This document shows positions 41,624 through 51,270 of a DNA stretch of 64,000 nt, in pieces (the first letter of the stretch is position 1; each line of letters starts with the position of its first letter). The DNA is from Microbacterium karelineae. Its GTDB lineage: Bacteria; Actinomycetota; Actinomycetes; Actinomycetales; Microbacteriaceae. The translations under genes were made by a program, and so were the position numbers. The notes beneath the pieces are model-generated. The model saw only the letters and a program-made list of their open reading frames with translations, did no database searches and was not told where the DNA came from. The stretch lies in assembly GCF_009745985.1 (NCBI RefSeq), contig NZ_WFIX01000177.1:186001-250000 (forward strand), given 5' to 3'.

Positions 41624-42109
41624 TCAGGTGCTCGCGAGCGCCTCATCGAGGATCCGCGCGGCCTCTTCCTCGCTGACCTTCTTCGCGAGCGCCAGCTCGG
41701 ACTCGAGGACCTGGCGTGCCTTCGCGAGCATGCGCTTCTCGCCCGCGGACAGTCCGCGGTCCTGATCACGACGCCACAGGTCGCGCACGACCTCACTGAC
41801 CTTGATCACATCGCCCGAGGCGAGCTTCTCGAGGTTCGCCTTGTAGCGGCGGGACCAGTTCGTCGGCTCTTCCGTGAACGGTGCCTTCAGCACTTCGAGG
41901 ACCTCGTTGAGGCCGCCCTCGTCGATGACGTCGCGGACGCCGACCAGATCGACGTTGTCGGCAGGAACCTCGATCACCAGGTCTCCCTGCGTGACGCTGA
42001 GCTTGAGGTAGGTCTTCTCCTCACCCTTGATGACTCGTGTCTTGACTTCGGTGATGGTTGCGGCCCCGTGATGGGGGTAAACGACAGTCTCGCCAACCTC
42101 AAAAAGCAT
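41624..42109 (-). CDS. carD: CarD-family RNA polymerase-binding regulator
   Basis: A 161-residue protein. The N-terminal Tudor-like RNA polymerase-interacting domain ([15 protein letters not shown], 1-60) is followed by the helical DNA-binding domain with [13 protein letters not shown] and the conserved tryptophan region. CarD stabilises open promoter complexes, particularly at rRNA promoters, and is essential in mycobacteria. Normal length. Confidence 0.95.
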   Translation of the reverse strand: MLFEVGETVVYPHHGAATITEVKTRVIKGEEKTYLKLSVTQGDLVIEVPADNVDLVGVRDVIDEGGLNEVLEVLKAPFTEEPTNWSRRYKANLEKLASGDVIKVSEVVRDLWRRDQDRGLSAGEKRMLAKARQVLESELALAKKVSEEEAARILDEALAST

Positions 42110-42294
42110 ATGGATTACGTCCTTCCCAGCCTTACCGAGTTTACCACAGCGTTTTATGCGCTAGGATCCCGCCCCAGTCCCAGCCGACCGCTCTGCTCCC
42201 GCCTGTACGCGCGCGCGAGGGAGCACCCGGACGCACCGGATAGGATGGATCCCAGCCCGCAGCATGCGCGGCGTCCGCACCACCTGGAGGATCC

Positions 42295-42837
42295 GTGAAA
42301 TCGCGCACCATCGCGTCCCTCGCCGCCACCGGCATCGTGCTTCTCACCGCCACCGGCTGCGGCGCGATGACGGTCCAGGCCACGACGTTCGAGTACACGG
42401 CCTCCGATGGCGTCAACCTCCCCGCGAGCGACGGTCCCGGCCTCGAGGTGCGCAACGCCCTCGTCGTGGCCGACCACGACGGCGCCGACGGCAACTTCAT
42501 CGCCGTGCTGATCAACGAGACCGACGCCGAGCAGACCCTCGCGCTCGACTGGGAGACCGGCGACGCGACGATCGCGGTCCCCGCCGGCGAGACGCTGAGC
42601 CTCGGCGCCGGCGCCGAACCCGAGCTGCTCGCGGGCCTCGACACGATCCCCGGCTCGACCCTCAGCATGTACCTGCAGGCGGGCGAGGCGCAGGGCGTCG
42701 AGATCGAGGTCCCCGTCCTGAACAACTGCCTGACCGAGTACGCCGCCCTCGCCCCGAACGACTCCTCGGCCGACGCCGAGCACTGCGAGCACTACGAGTA
42801 CTCCGGAGGAGAGGACGGCGAGTCCGAAGGCCACTGA
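42295..42837 (+). CDS. Secreted lipoprotein, hypothetical
   Basis: A 180-residue lipoprotein with signal peptide and lipobox LTATGC (lipidated C22), a beta-rich domain (about 30-150) and a glycine- and glutamate-rich end (GGEDGESEGH). GTG start with TGGAGG ahead. It is divergent from carD. Similar small lipoproteins beside carD are common in Microbacteriaceae; function unknown, perhaps copper-chaperone-like. Confidence 0.85.
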   Translation: MKSRTIASLAATGIVLLTATGCGAMTVQATTFEYTASDGVNLPASDGPGLEVRNALVVADHDGADGNFIAVLINETDAEQTLALDWETGDATIAVPAGETLSLGAGAEPELLAGLDTIPGSTLSMYLQAGEAQGVEIEVPVLNNCLTEYAALAPNDSSADAEHCEHYEYSGGEDGESEGH

Positions 42838-42846
42838 GCCCCACCT

Positions 42847-42903
42847 CCCCGACGCGGAAGTCCCCCGGCGCCTCTCGGCGACCGGGGGACTTCCGCGTCG
42901 GGG
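42847..42903. terminator. 22-bp perfect bidirectional terminator
   Basis: Arms 42847-42868 and 42882-42903 are perfectly complementary around a 13-base loop, between the convergent lipoprotein and regX3 genes. Symmetry lets it serve both. Confidence 0.88.
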
Positions 42904-42927
42904 CCGGGGATCGGCCCTCGAAGCCTG

Positions 42928-43611
42928 TCAGCCCTCGAAGCGATACCCGAGCCCGCGCACGGTGACGAGCATGCGCGGCTTCGACGGCGTCTCCTCGATG
43001 CGCGAGCGAATCCGCTTGATGTGCACGTCGAGCGTCTTCGTGTCGCCGAAGTAGTCGGATCCCCACACGCGATCGATGAGCTGGCCGCGCGTGAGCACGC
43101 GCCCCGTGTTGCGCATGAGCAGCTCGAGCAGCTCGAACTCCTTCAGCGGCATGTTGATCTGCTCGCCGTCGACAGCGACCGTGTGCCGGTCGATGTCGAG
43201 CGTGACACGCCCGCCCTCGAGCACGTGCTCATCGAGGTCCTCGTCGGCCGTGGCCGAGCGCCGCAGCACCGCCCGCATGCGCGCCAGCAGCTCGCGCGAG
43301 GAGTACGGCTTCGTGACATAGTCGTCGGCGCCCAGCTCGAGCCCCACGACGATGTCCACCTCGCTGTCCTTCGCGGTCAGCATCACGATCGGCACCTGCG
43401 ACCCCGTGCGCACCTGGCGGCACACCTCGGTCCCGGGGATCCCCGGGAGCATGAGGTCGAGCAGGATGACGTCGGCGCCGTGCTCGCGGAACAGACGCAG
43501 CGCCTTCTCGCCGTCGTCGGCGATCTCGACCTCGTATCCCTCCCGCTGCAGCAGGTACGCGAGCGGATCCGCGAGATCGGGTTCGTCTTCCACGAGCAGG
43601 ACACGCGTCAT
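42928..43611 (-). CDS. regX3: Response regulator RegX3
   Basis: A 227-residue OmpR-type regulator controlling the phosphate starvation response. The receiver domain has the acidic pocket VEDEPD and phosphoacceptor D52 (LLDLMLPG), with T and K residues in MLTAKD and VTKPY. The winged helix (about 130-227) ends RGLGYRFEG. It is downstream of senX3 with an ATGA overlap. Confidence 0.93.
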   Translation of the reverse strand: MTRVLLVEDEPDLADPLAYLLQREGYEVEIADDGEKALRLFREHGADVILLDLMLPGIPGTEVCRQVRTGSQVPIVMLTAKDSEVDIVVGLELGADDYVTKPYSSRELLARMRAVLRRSATADEDLDEHVLEGGRVTLDIDRHTVAVDGEQINMPLKEFELLELLMRNTGRVLTRGQLIDRVWGSDYFGDTKTLDVHIKRIRSRIEETPSKPRMLVTVRGLGYRFEG

Positions 43612-44801
43612 GCGTTCTCTTCCTTCCTCAGCACGGCTCGCTTCGCCGCGCGCTTCTTCTGCTTCTTCGTGTGTATCGCACCCGTCGGTGGATCCGCGAC
43701 GGGAAGGCGGATCGTGAACGTCGACCCCTGGCCTTCGCGCGACCACAGTCGCACCTCGCCGCCATGTCGCTGGATCGCGTGCTTCACGATCGACAGGCCG
43801 AGGCCCGTCCCTCCCGTGTGTCTCGAGCGCGCCTGGTCCGCGCGGTAGAACCGCTCGAAGATGCGGTTCTGATCCTGTTCGGCGATGCCGATCCCCTGGT
43901 CCGTCACGGCGATCTCGACGGCGCCGTCGACCTCGCGCACGCCCACGCCGACGTGGGATCCCTTCGGGGAGTATGCGATCGCGTTGGACACGAGGTTGCC
44001 GACGGCCTCGACCAGAACGCGCGCATCGCCGTGCACATAGCAGCCGCGATCGCCGCCCGTGATGAGCTCGACCTCCGCGCCCGTCGCCGTCACCTGGTGC
44101 GCGTCGACGGCCGACTGCACGACCTCGTCGACCGCGACGTCGCCGACGTCGATGAGCTCGTCGGCCGCCTGCAGTCGCGAGAGGTTCATGATGCGCCCCG
44201 TGAGCTGCCCGAGGCGGTCCGCCTCGGCGGACATCCGCTCGGAGAAGCGGCGGACCTGATCGGGATCGTCCGCGGCCATCTCGAGCGCCTCAGCCAGCAG
44301 GGCGATCGCGCCGACCGGGGTCTTCAGCTCGTGGCTCGTGTTCTGGATGAAGTCCTGCCGCATCTGCTGCAGGCGCTCCTGTTCGGAGATGTCGCGCACG
44401 AAGACGAGGATGAACCCTCGTCCGATCTGCGCGGAGCGCGCGATCACAAGGCGCGCCTCGCGCGAGACGCGGCCCGCGCGGATCCGCATCGTGCGGGATT
44501 CGGAGAGCCCCGCGTGTCGCGCCTCCTTCATGAGCTCGCGCAGCTCGTCCTGCTCGAGCCGCTCCCCCGGCGCCGCGCCGAGCCACGTCGACGACGGCGA
44601 CGTGGCGACGACGGTGCCCGACGAGTCGGTGACGATCGCGGCGTCGTCCAGAACGTCGAGGATCGCGGTCACCGCGTCGGGCACGCGGGGATGGGCCGCC
44701 TGCTCGGCGCGGGTGCGGGCGCGTATCGCGGCGACGATCACGACCGTCACCCCGACTCCGATGAGCACCCCCACGAGAAGGGCGAGCAGGGCTGCGGGCA
44801 T
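43608..44801 (-). CDS. senX3: Sensor histidine kinase SenX3
   Basis: A 397-residue kinase. One clear membrane span at about 5-27, a PAS-like domain (about 42-140), HisKA with phospho-acceptor H157 (NTSHELKTPVGA), and an HATPase domain with N, G1, F and G2 boxes (DQGIGIAEQDQNRIFERFYR, GGTGLGLSIVKH). It signals phosphate status with PhoU and PstSCAB. Transcribed ahead of regX3 and divergent from phoU. Confidence 0.93.
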   Translation of the reverse strand: MPAALLALLVGVLIGVGVTVVIVAAIRARTRAEQAAHPRVPDAVTAILDVLDDAAIVTDSSGTVVATSPSSTWLGAAPGERLEQDELRELMKEARHAGLSESRTMRIRAGRVSREARLVIARSAQIGRGFILVFVRDISEQERLQQMRQDFIQNTSHELKTPVGAIALLAEALEMAADDPDQVRRFSERMSAEADRLGQLTGRIMNLSRLQAADELIDVGDVAVDEVVQSAVDAHQVTATGAEVELITGGDRGCYVHGDARVLVEAVGNLVSNAIAYSPKGSHVGVGVREVDGAVEIAVTDQGIGIAEQDQNRIFERFYRADQARSRHTGGTGLGLSIVKHAIQRHGGEVRLWSREGQGSTFTIRLPVADPPTGAIHTKKQKKRAAKRAVLRKEENA

Positions 44802-44996
44802 GACTACAGGGTAAAGTCATCCCACGCTCGCGTGTGCACCGCTCCCACAGCAGGACGGGGGTGAGCGTGCGAGTGTTCACGAGGGTTCCACCAGCCGTTA
44901 ACCTTCGCTCGACACAATCGCCGCCGCCGTGCGCGACGCTGGGCGCGACCACGCCGAGCGCAGCAGGACCCACCACGACCGGAAAGGCCTCCCATC

Positions 44997-45689
44997 ATGC
45001 GGGAAGTGTTCCACGACACCCTCGAAGACATCCAGAACCGTCTCACTGAGATCTCCGAGCTCGTCACCGAGGCGATCGAGAAGGCGACGCAGGCCTTCGC
45101 CTCGGGCGATGTCGCCCTCGCGGAGGAGGTGATCGCCAACGACGAGAAGATCGACGAGCTCGTCCTCACGACGGATGAGATCGCGATCGAGACTCTCGCG
45201 ATGCAGCAGCCCGTCGCGCACGACCTGCGCGTCATCGTCACCGCGCTGCGCGCGAGCGCGTCGCTCGAGCGCATGGGCGACCTGGCCGAGCACATCGCCC
45301 AGCTCGTCCGCGCCCGCTACCCCGAGCGCGCCATCCCGAAGGGGCTGCGCAGCACGTTCACGCGGATGGGCGAGCTCGACGTGGAGGTCGCGCGCACGCT
45401 CACGGACCTCCTCCGCACGCAGGACCTGAAGCACGCGACGAAGATCCGCGACACCGACGATGACATCGACGAGCTGCACGCCTCCGTGTACGAGCGCGTG
45501 CTCGGCGAGACCTTCACGGGCGAGATCCCCGCTGTCATCGACGCGACGCTCGCGAGCCGCTACCACGAGCGCTTCGCCGACCACGCGGTCTCCGTCGCCA
45601 AGAAGGTCGTGTACCTCGCGACGGGCGACTGGTCAGGCGCCGGGGACGAATCGGCCATCGACGCCGTCGACTCGCTTCCGAACGGCTGA
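44997..45689 (+). CDS. phoU: Phosphate transport regulator PhoU
   Basis: A 230-residue all-helical protein with two PhoU repeats, each carrying the metal-binding style E/DxxxD segments (RMGDLAEHIAQL at about 92-103 and YHERFADHAVSVAKK near 186). It represses phosphate starvation signalling through SenX3/RegX3, encoded just across the divergent promoter. GGAAAGG precedes the ATG. Confidence 0.93.
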   Translation: MREVFHDTLEDIQNRLTEISELVTEAIEKATQAFASGDVALAEEVIANDEKIDELVLTTDEIAIETLAMQQPVAHDLRVIVTALRASASLERMGDLAEHIAQLVRARYPERAIPKGLRSTFTRMGELDVEVARTLTDLLRTQDLKHATKIRDTDDDIDELHASVYERVLGETFTGEIPAVIDATLASRYHERFADHAVSVAKKVVYLATGDWSGAGDESAIDAVDSLPNG

Positions 45690-45694
45690 CGTGA

Positions 45695-45746
45695 CACGCC
45701 GAAGGGGCTCGGAGGATCCGCGGATCCTCCGAGCCCCTTCGGCGTG
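45695..45746. terminator. 26-bp perfect palindromic terminator between phoU and gpmA
   Basis: 45695-45720 and 45721-45746 form an uninterrupted perfect palindrome, so the hairpin is very strong. It lies between convergent phoU and gpmA and serves both. Confidence 0.9.
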
Positions 45747-45755
45747 CGGTGCGGG

Positions 45756-46499
45756 TTACTTCTTGCCCTGCGAGGCGACAGCGGCGGCGCCGGCGGCGGC
45801 GGCCTCCGGGTCGAGGTAGCGACCGGCGCCGGTCGGGCGCATCTCGTCGTCGAGCTCGTAGACGAGCGGGATGCCGGTCGGGATGTTGAGGCCCGCGATG
45901 TCGTCGTCGCTGATGCCGTCGAGGTGCTTCACGAGCGCGCGCAGCGAGTTGCCGTGCGCGGCCACGAGAACCGTGTTGCCGGCCTTCAGATCGGGGACGA
46001 TCTCGTCCTCCCAGTACGGCAGCATGCGATCGATGACGAGCTTGAGCGACTCGGTGCGCGGCATCTCGCCGTCGATGCCGACGTAGCGCGGGTCGTCCGT
46101 CTGGGCGAACTCATCGTCGGCGGCGATCTCGGGCGGCGGCACGTCGAACGATCGACGCCACTCCATGAACTTCTCCTCGCCGAACTCCTCGAGGGTCTGT
46201 GCCTTGTCCTTGCCCTGCAGGGCGCCGTAGTGGCGCTCGTTGAGGCGCCACGAGCGCTTCGTCGGGGTCCACAGCCGGTCAGCCGCCTCGAGCGCGATGT
46301 TCGCGGTCTGGATCGCGCGGCTCAGCACGGACGTGTGGACGATGTCGGGCAGCACGCCCTGCTCGCGCAGGAGCTCGCCGCCGCGCTGCGCCTCGCCGCG
46401 TCCCTTCTCGGTGAGCCGCACATCGACCCAGCCGGTGAACAGGTTCTTCTCGTTCCAGTCGCTCTGCCCGTGGCGGAGCAGGATCAGGGTGTGCGTCAT
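45756..46499 (-). CDS. gpmA: 2,3-bisphosphoglycerate-dependent phosphoglycerate mutase
   Basis: A 247-residue glycolytic enzyme interconverting 3- and 2-phosphoglycerate. The catalytic histidine lies in [18 protein letters not shown] (about 7-24), the second in VAAHGNSLR, and RHYGALQG is the conserved loop. Normal length for the family, with an alanine-rich C-terminal end. Confidence 0.95.
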   Translation of the reverse strand: MTHTLILLRHGQSDWNEKNLFTGWVDVRLTEKGRGEAQRGGELLREQGVLPDIVHTSVLSRAIQTANIALEAADRLWTPTKRSWRLNERHYGALQGKDKAQTLEEFGEEKFMEWRRSFDVPPPEIAADDEFAQTDDPRYVGIDGEMPRTESLKLVIDRMLPYWEDEIVPDLKAGNTVLVAAHGNSLRALVKHLDGISDDDIAGLNIPTGIPLVYELDDEMRPTGAGRYLDPEAAAAGAAAVASQGKK

Positions 46500-46531
46500 G
46501 GCCCCCAGCCTACTGGGGCCGGCCCGCGGCC

Positions 46532-47638
46532 TCACACCCGGGGAACCTCGTGCGCGGCGTCGCCGCGCGGCTCCCCCGCCGCGACGAGGAGGTCGACGAC
46601 GAGGGGGCGCAGCGACGTCAGGACGCTCTGGTCGCCGACACGGGCTCGCGGCAGGAGCGCGGCGGGATCGAGCGTGGCCGCGATCGCCCGGAGCGCCTCC
46701 TGGGCGGGACGCTCCTGCGACACATCGTCGACTGCGGCCGCGAGGAGCGTCGTCGCCTGCTGTATGCCCTCGATCACGGCCGCGACCTCGTGGCGCGCCT
46801 CGCCGTCCTCGACCGCGTAGTGGGCGCGGCGCGCGACGACGCGCAGGTTGCGCGTCGCCAGATCCATCGCGTCGTGCATCCGGCGCAGACGCGCCAGCTC
46901 CATCCGCCGCGAGCGCAGGAACGGCGAGACGCGCGAGATGGCCTGCCCCGACTCGAGCGACGTCGCCCACGCGGCGAGCGGCCCCTGCAGTTCGCGCGCC
47001 TTCTGGAGCGCGCGTTCGGAACGCAGCCGGTCGCCCCGACGCAGGCCCTGCGCGATGCGGGCGATCGTGCGGTCGACGTCGGAGAAGACGCTCCGCGCAT
47101 CGCGGAGGATCGCCCGCATCGGATTGCGCGGCAGGAGCGCGGTCACGAACAGCGCCAGCGCGCCGCCGATCGCGCCGTCGAGGATCCGCATGCCCGTGAA
47201 CTGGCCGAGCGGCAGCATGAACGCGATGGCCGTCTGGATCGCCGCCGCGATCGGGAACTGCGGCGAGGGCGAGATGAAGCGCGCGATGACGAGCGTGACG
47301 GCGAGCACGACCGCCAGCTCCCACCAGCCCGGCACGAGGAAGAGGAGCCCGAGCTCCGAGATCGCGATGCCCGTGAGCATGCCCGCGACGGTCTGCAGCA
47401 CCTGGGACGGGCGTGCGTCGCGCGAGAGGCCGAGGCTCGAGATCGTCACGGTGACGGCCAGCAGAGGCATCGTGTGCCCGATCAGCAGGTGCGCGATCCC
47501 GAAGGCGGCCGCCGCCGCCAGCACGATCTGCACGAGCGCCACCCACGAGTCGCGCAGCCGCAGCAGCCCCGCGCGCGGGCGATACCCCGCATGCCAGCGC
47601 GTCGGAACGAGGGACGTCAGCGGATCGGTCTCGGGCAC
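46532..47638 (-). CDS. FUSC-family aromatic-acid-exporter-like membrane protein
   Basis: A 368-residue membrane protein. Hydrophobic segments cluster at about 30-165 ([54 protein letters not shown]), then a long cytoplasmic helical domain of about 190 residues. This matches the FUSC/ArAE-like family, whose substrates are mostly unknown. GTG start. Confidence 0.8.
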   Translation of the reverse strand: MPETDPLTSLVPTRWHAGYRPRAGLLRLRDSWVALVQIVLAAAAAFGIAHLLIGHTMPLLAVTVTISSLGLSRDARPSQVLQTVAGMLTGIAISELGLLFLVPGWWELAVVLAVTLVIARFISPSPQFPIAAAIQTAIAFMLPLGQFTGMRILDGAIGGALALFVTALLPRNPMRAILRDARSVFSDVDRTIARIAQGLRRGDRLRSERALQKARELQGPLAAWATSLESGQAISRVSPFLRSRRMELARLRRMHDAMDLATRNLRVVARRAHYAVEDGEARHEVAAVIEGIQQATTLLAAAVDDVSQERPAQEALRAIAATLDPAALLPRARVGDQSVLTSLRPLVVDLLVAAGEPRGDAAHEVPRV

Positions 47639-47664
47639 CCTACGAGGTTAGCCGCGCGGCCGCC

Positions 47665-50600
47665 TCACCCCGCGAGATGAGACCACCTCGACGCGAGATC
47701 GCGCCAAGGGCCCGTGTCGGCGACCCGGCCGTCCTGCAGGACGACCACGCAGTCGGCTCGGGCGAGCGCGGCGCGCTTGGACGTCGAGCCGATGACCGTC
47801 ATGCCCTTCTCGCGCAGCGCCGCCCACAGCTCGAGCTCCGTCGCCGCATCGAGGGCGCTCGACACATCGTCGGCGAGGATCACCTCGGAATCGGTGGCGA
47901 GCGCCCTCGCGAGCGCGAGGCGCTGCACCTGGCCGCCCGACAGCCGCACCCCGCGGTGTCCGACCGCGGCCTCCGGCCCGCCCGCCGCGTCGATGTCGGG
48001 CCCCATGCGGGACACGTCGATCGGGCCGGCGATCTCGCGCGGATGATCGAGACGGATGTTCTCGTCGAACGTCCCGGAGAGGATCCGCGGGACCTGCGAG
48101 ACGTGGGCCACGTGGCGCGGCCGCAGGAAGGTCTCCTGTTCGATGCGCACCCCGTTCCAGGCGATCTCGCCCGTGCGCGGCATGAGGCCGGCGAGGCTCG
48201 CGAGCAGGCTCGACTTTCCGGAGCCGATGCCGCCGATGAGGAGGACGACCTCGCCCCGACGGACTGTGAGGTTCACGTCCTCGACGCCGATCGTGCCGTC
48301 GTCGTGGATCGCCGTCAGGCCGCGCAGCTCGAGCGTCCTCAGCTCGTCGTGCCGCGCGGCGCCCGGCTCGGGCGCCGCGCCCGTGACCTCGTCGATGCCG
48401 GGCACGGGTGCGAAGATGTCCGTCCCACCCGCCAGCCGCGACGTCGCGAGCTGCCACGCGCGGGTCCCCGGTGCCTTCGTCACGACGGAGCCGGCGCAGA
48501 GGCCGTACCAGCCGAAGCCCAGGACGGCGTTCGCCACCATGATCGTCGTCGCGAGCGACCAGGCGTCCGTGAAGTAAGCCGCCCAGGCGAAGGTGACGCC
48601 GGAGGCGATGACGATCCCGGGAACGCCGTCGAGAACGGCCTGCACCCTGTGCTCGACGATCTGCGAGCGCACGCGTCGCTCGTCGACCTCGTGCAGATGG
48701 GCGCGCACGGGCGCCACGCGCGCCGCGAGCTTCACCGTACGGGCGGCGTCGAGCGCGGAGACGAGCGACCGACCGAAGACCACACGTGCGTCCGCCGCGC
48801 GCTTCGCCGAGCAACCGGCCGCAGGGCGCCCGATGGCGGAGGCCAGCGCGGAGATCACGAGGACGCCCGCGAGGACCGCGCCCGCGACGAGGGAGCCGGA
48901 GAGGAGGACCGAGAGGAGGATGACGACCGTCGCCGAGACGAGGTCGCCCCAGCGGTCGGCGTAGTCCTGGATGCGATCGCCGTCCATCGCCCGCGCGACG
49001 ACCTCGCCCGGCGGGGTCGGGTCGAGCCGAGGCTCGCCGATCTGCCCGGCGAGCACGCGCGTCCGGTGGCGCGTCAGGCACGACGCCCACCAGCGCGGGT
49101 AGATCGCGACGCCCCACGCGAACACCGCCGGCATCACCAGGACGATGATCGCGACCAGGATGCCCGTCGTCAGCCAGATGTCGCCCTCGCCGGACTCGAG
49201 CGCATCGACGATGCGCCCCCACAGCCAGCTGGTGACGACGCCCTGCGCCGACAGGACGGCCATGAGGAAGAACATCGACAGGCCGAGGAGACCCCACGCG
49301 GGACGATGGCGGAAGGCGCTGATGACGCTGCGGGCGAGGCGCGGCCCGTCGGGGAGGGCCGACCGCTTCGGCGGGGTGCCGCGGCGCCTGCCTCCGATCG
49401 CCTGACCGCTCCGGGGCTCGGAATCCTCGTCGGGCTCGCCGGTGTCGCCCATCGCGACCGGTTCGCCGGGCACGGGGTGCGCCGGCGCGTCCTGTTCGCC
49501 ATCGGTCGGATCGTCCACGATCCCGTGATGCGCCCTGCCGGCCTCGAGCAGGTCGCGGAACGGGCCCGGCCGCGCCGCGAGCTCGCCGTATTCGCCGTTC
49601 TGGATCACCCGACCGTGATCGAGCACCGCGACGTGGTCGGCGCGCTCGATGGTCGACAGCCGGTGCGCGATCAGCACGCCGGTGCGCCCCGCCAGCAGGC
49701 GCTCGGACGCGCGCACGACGCGCGCCTCCGTGACGGGATCCATGCGCGCCGTCGCCTCGTCGAGGACGACGACGGACACATCGCGCACGAGGAGCCTCGC
49801 GAAGGCGATGAGCTGCTCCTCGCCGGCGGACAGCGAGGTGCCTCCCGGCCCGAGCAGGGTGTCGATGCCGTCGGGGAGGGTCGCCGCCCACTCCTCGAGG
49901 CCGAGCGCGCGCACCGCGCCCTGCACCCGCTCGCGCGGGACGGGGGCGAAGAGCGCGATGTTCTCGGCCAGGGTTCCCGCGAGCAGTTCGGTGCGCTGGG
50001 TGACGACCCCGATCGCGCCGCGCAGCCGCTCGAGATCGATAACGCATACGTCGACGCCGCCGAGGAACACCGTCCCGCGCGGCGGCTCGACCGCCCGCGG
50101 GATCAGCGAGGCGAGCGTCGACTTGCCCGAGCCCGTGCGCCCGACGAGCGCGATCGTCTCACCGGGCGGAACGGAGAGCGTGACATCGCGCAGCGCGAAC
50201 GACCCCTCGTCGTACGAGAAGTCGAGCCCGGAGATGTCCAGCCCGTTCGCCTCCTCGGGCGGCTCGATGCCGCCGCGCGGCTCGGGTTCGGTCTGCATCA
50301 TCTGCCGCACACGGGCGATCGCGCCCAGCCCCTCCTGCAGCTGCGGGAGCTGATTGATGAGCTCGGCCACGCGCCCGACCAGCATGGTCGTCGCGAGGAA
50401 CAGCGTGACGAGCTGCCCGAGCGCGAGGCCGCCCGTCGTCACCAGTGCCACGCCCGACACGAGGACGGCGGCGAGCAGCGCCTGCAGCACCGCCTGCGAG
50501 CGCAGGATCAGCGTGGCCTCCGTGCGCACCATGCGGCCGAAGCTGCGGTTCGTCTCGGCCGCGCGCTCCGTCACGCGGCGCATCGCGAACGCCTGCCCGA

Positions 50601-51249
50601 GGCTCGTGCGCAGATCGCTGCGCGCCGCGACGGCCTCCTCGAAGGCCGCGGCGTGATCGGTCCACGCCTGCTCGTTCACCACCTTGCGGCGCGCGATCTC
50701 CGCGAACAGCGGGCGCACGAACAGGATGTTGAGCGCGACGAGCGCGGGCATGAGGATCCACGCGGGCCACCACATGGCGCCCGCCACCACCCACATCGGC
50801 ACCGCGCCGAGAGCGGTGCCCATCATCGCCCACCACTGCTGGCGCATGAGGTTGTTGATCGAGTTCGTGTCGTCGTCGACCCTGTCGAGCACCTCGCCGA
50901 CGGCCTGTTCGCCGAGCGTACGGAGGGGCTGCGACAGGGCCGCATCGAGCAGATCGCGCCGCAGGCGCCCCGCCGCGCGGTCGATGACGGACGCCCAGCC
51001 GACCTGCGCGACCACCTGCACGACGGCGCCCCCGACGATGAGCGCGCCGAGCATCGCGACGCCTGACAGCGTGGGCGACGTCGCCAGCTCGCCCGACACG
51101 ACCGTCGCCAGCGCCTGCGCGATCATCGCGATCGTGAGGCCCGCGATCGCGAAGGCGCTGATCGGCGTGCGCAGCCGCCGCCAACCGACCTCGCGCGAGG
51201 CGGCATCGACTGCCGGGAGGTTCGGGGGCTGCAGCGCCTGGGTGGTCAC
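47665..51249 (-). CDS. Fused tandem ABC exporter with two half-transporters
   Basis: A 1194-residue single chain with order TMD1 (about 25-310), NBD1 (about 335-590), linker, TMD2 (about 660-930), NBD2 (about 965-1190). NBD1 has VGRTGSGKST, LSAGEEQ and VVVLDEATA with the catalytic glutamate. NBD2 has IGGIGSGKSS, LSGGQVQR and VILADDVSS, where the catalytic glutamate is aspartate. One ATP site is therefore likely weak, as in heterodimeric exporters. Substrate unknown; drugs, lipids or siderophores are possible. GTG start. Confidence 0.9.
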   Translation of the reverse strand: MTTQALQPPNLPAVDAASREVGWRRLRTPISAFAIAGLTIAMIAQALATVVSGELATSPTLSGVAMLGALIVGGAVVQVVAQVGWASVIDRAAGRLRRDLLDAALSQPLRTLGEQAVGEVLDRVDDDTNSINNLMRQQWWAMMGTALGAVPMWVVAGAMWWPAWILMPALVALNILFVRPLFAEIARRKVVNEQAWTDHAAAFEEAVAARSDLRTSLGQAFAMRRVTERAAETNRSFGRMVRTEATLILRSQAVLQALLAAVLVSGVALVTTGGLALGQLVTLFLATTMLVGRVAELINQLPQLQEGLGAIARVRQMMQTEPEPRGGIEPPEEANGLDISGLDFSYDEGSFALRDVTLSVPPGETIALVGRTGSGKSTLASLIPRAVEPPRGTVFLGGVDVCVIDLERLRGAIGVVTQRTELLAGTLAENIALFAPVPRERVQGAVRALGLEEWAATLPDGIDTLLGPGGTSLSAGEEQLIAFARLLVRDVSVVVLDEATARMDPVTEARVVRASERLLAGRTGVLIAHRLSTIERADHVAVLDHGRVIQNGEYGELAARPGPFRDLLEAGRAHHGIVDDPTDGEQDAPAHPVPGEPVAMGDTGEPDEDSEPRSGQAIGGRRRGTPPKRSALPDGPRLARSVISAFRHRPAWGLLGLSMFFLMAVLSAQGVVTSWLWGRIVDALESGEGDIWLTTGILVAIIVLVMPAVFAWGVAIYPRWWASCLTRHRTRVLAGQIGEPRLDPTPPGEVVARAMDGDRIQDYADRWGDLVSATVVILLSVLLSGSLVAGAVLAGVLVISALASAIGRPAAGCSAKRAADARVVFGRSLVSALDAARTVKLAARVAPVRAHLHEVDERRVRSQIVEHRVQAVLDGVPGIVIASGVTFAWAAYFTDAWSLATTIMVANAVLGFGWYGLCAGSVVTKAPGTRAWQLATSRLAGGTDIFAPVPGIDEVTGAAPEPGAARHDELRTLELRGLTAIHDDGTIGVEDVNLTVRRGEVVLLIGGIGSGKSSLLASLAGLMPRTGEIAWNGVRIEQETFLRPRHVAHVSQVPRILSGTFDENIRLDHPREIAGPIDVSRMGPDIDAAGGPEAAVGHRGVRLSGGQVQRLALARALATDSEVILADDVSSALDAATELELWAALREKGMTVIGSTSKRAALARADCVVVLQDGRVADTGPWRDLASRWSHLAG

Positions 51250-51270
51250 GCCCCCATCCTGCTGCCGACC

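Noticed and set aside
41542-41796. N-terminal extension of IspDF
   Set aside because: It runs through the carD terminator and the carD gene; IspD similarity begins just after the GTG at 41541.
46550-51066. Long plus-strand frames opposite FUSC and the ABC exporter
   Set aside because: They are antisense readings of GC-rich genes, with arginine- and histidine-rich compositions and no known motifs; the minus-strand genes have full domain signatures.
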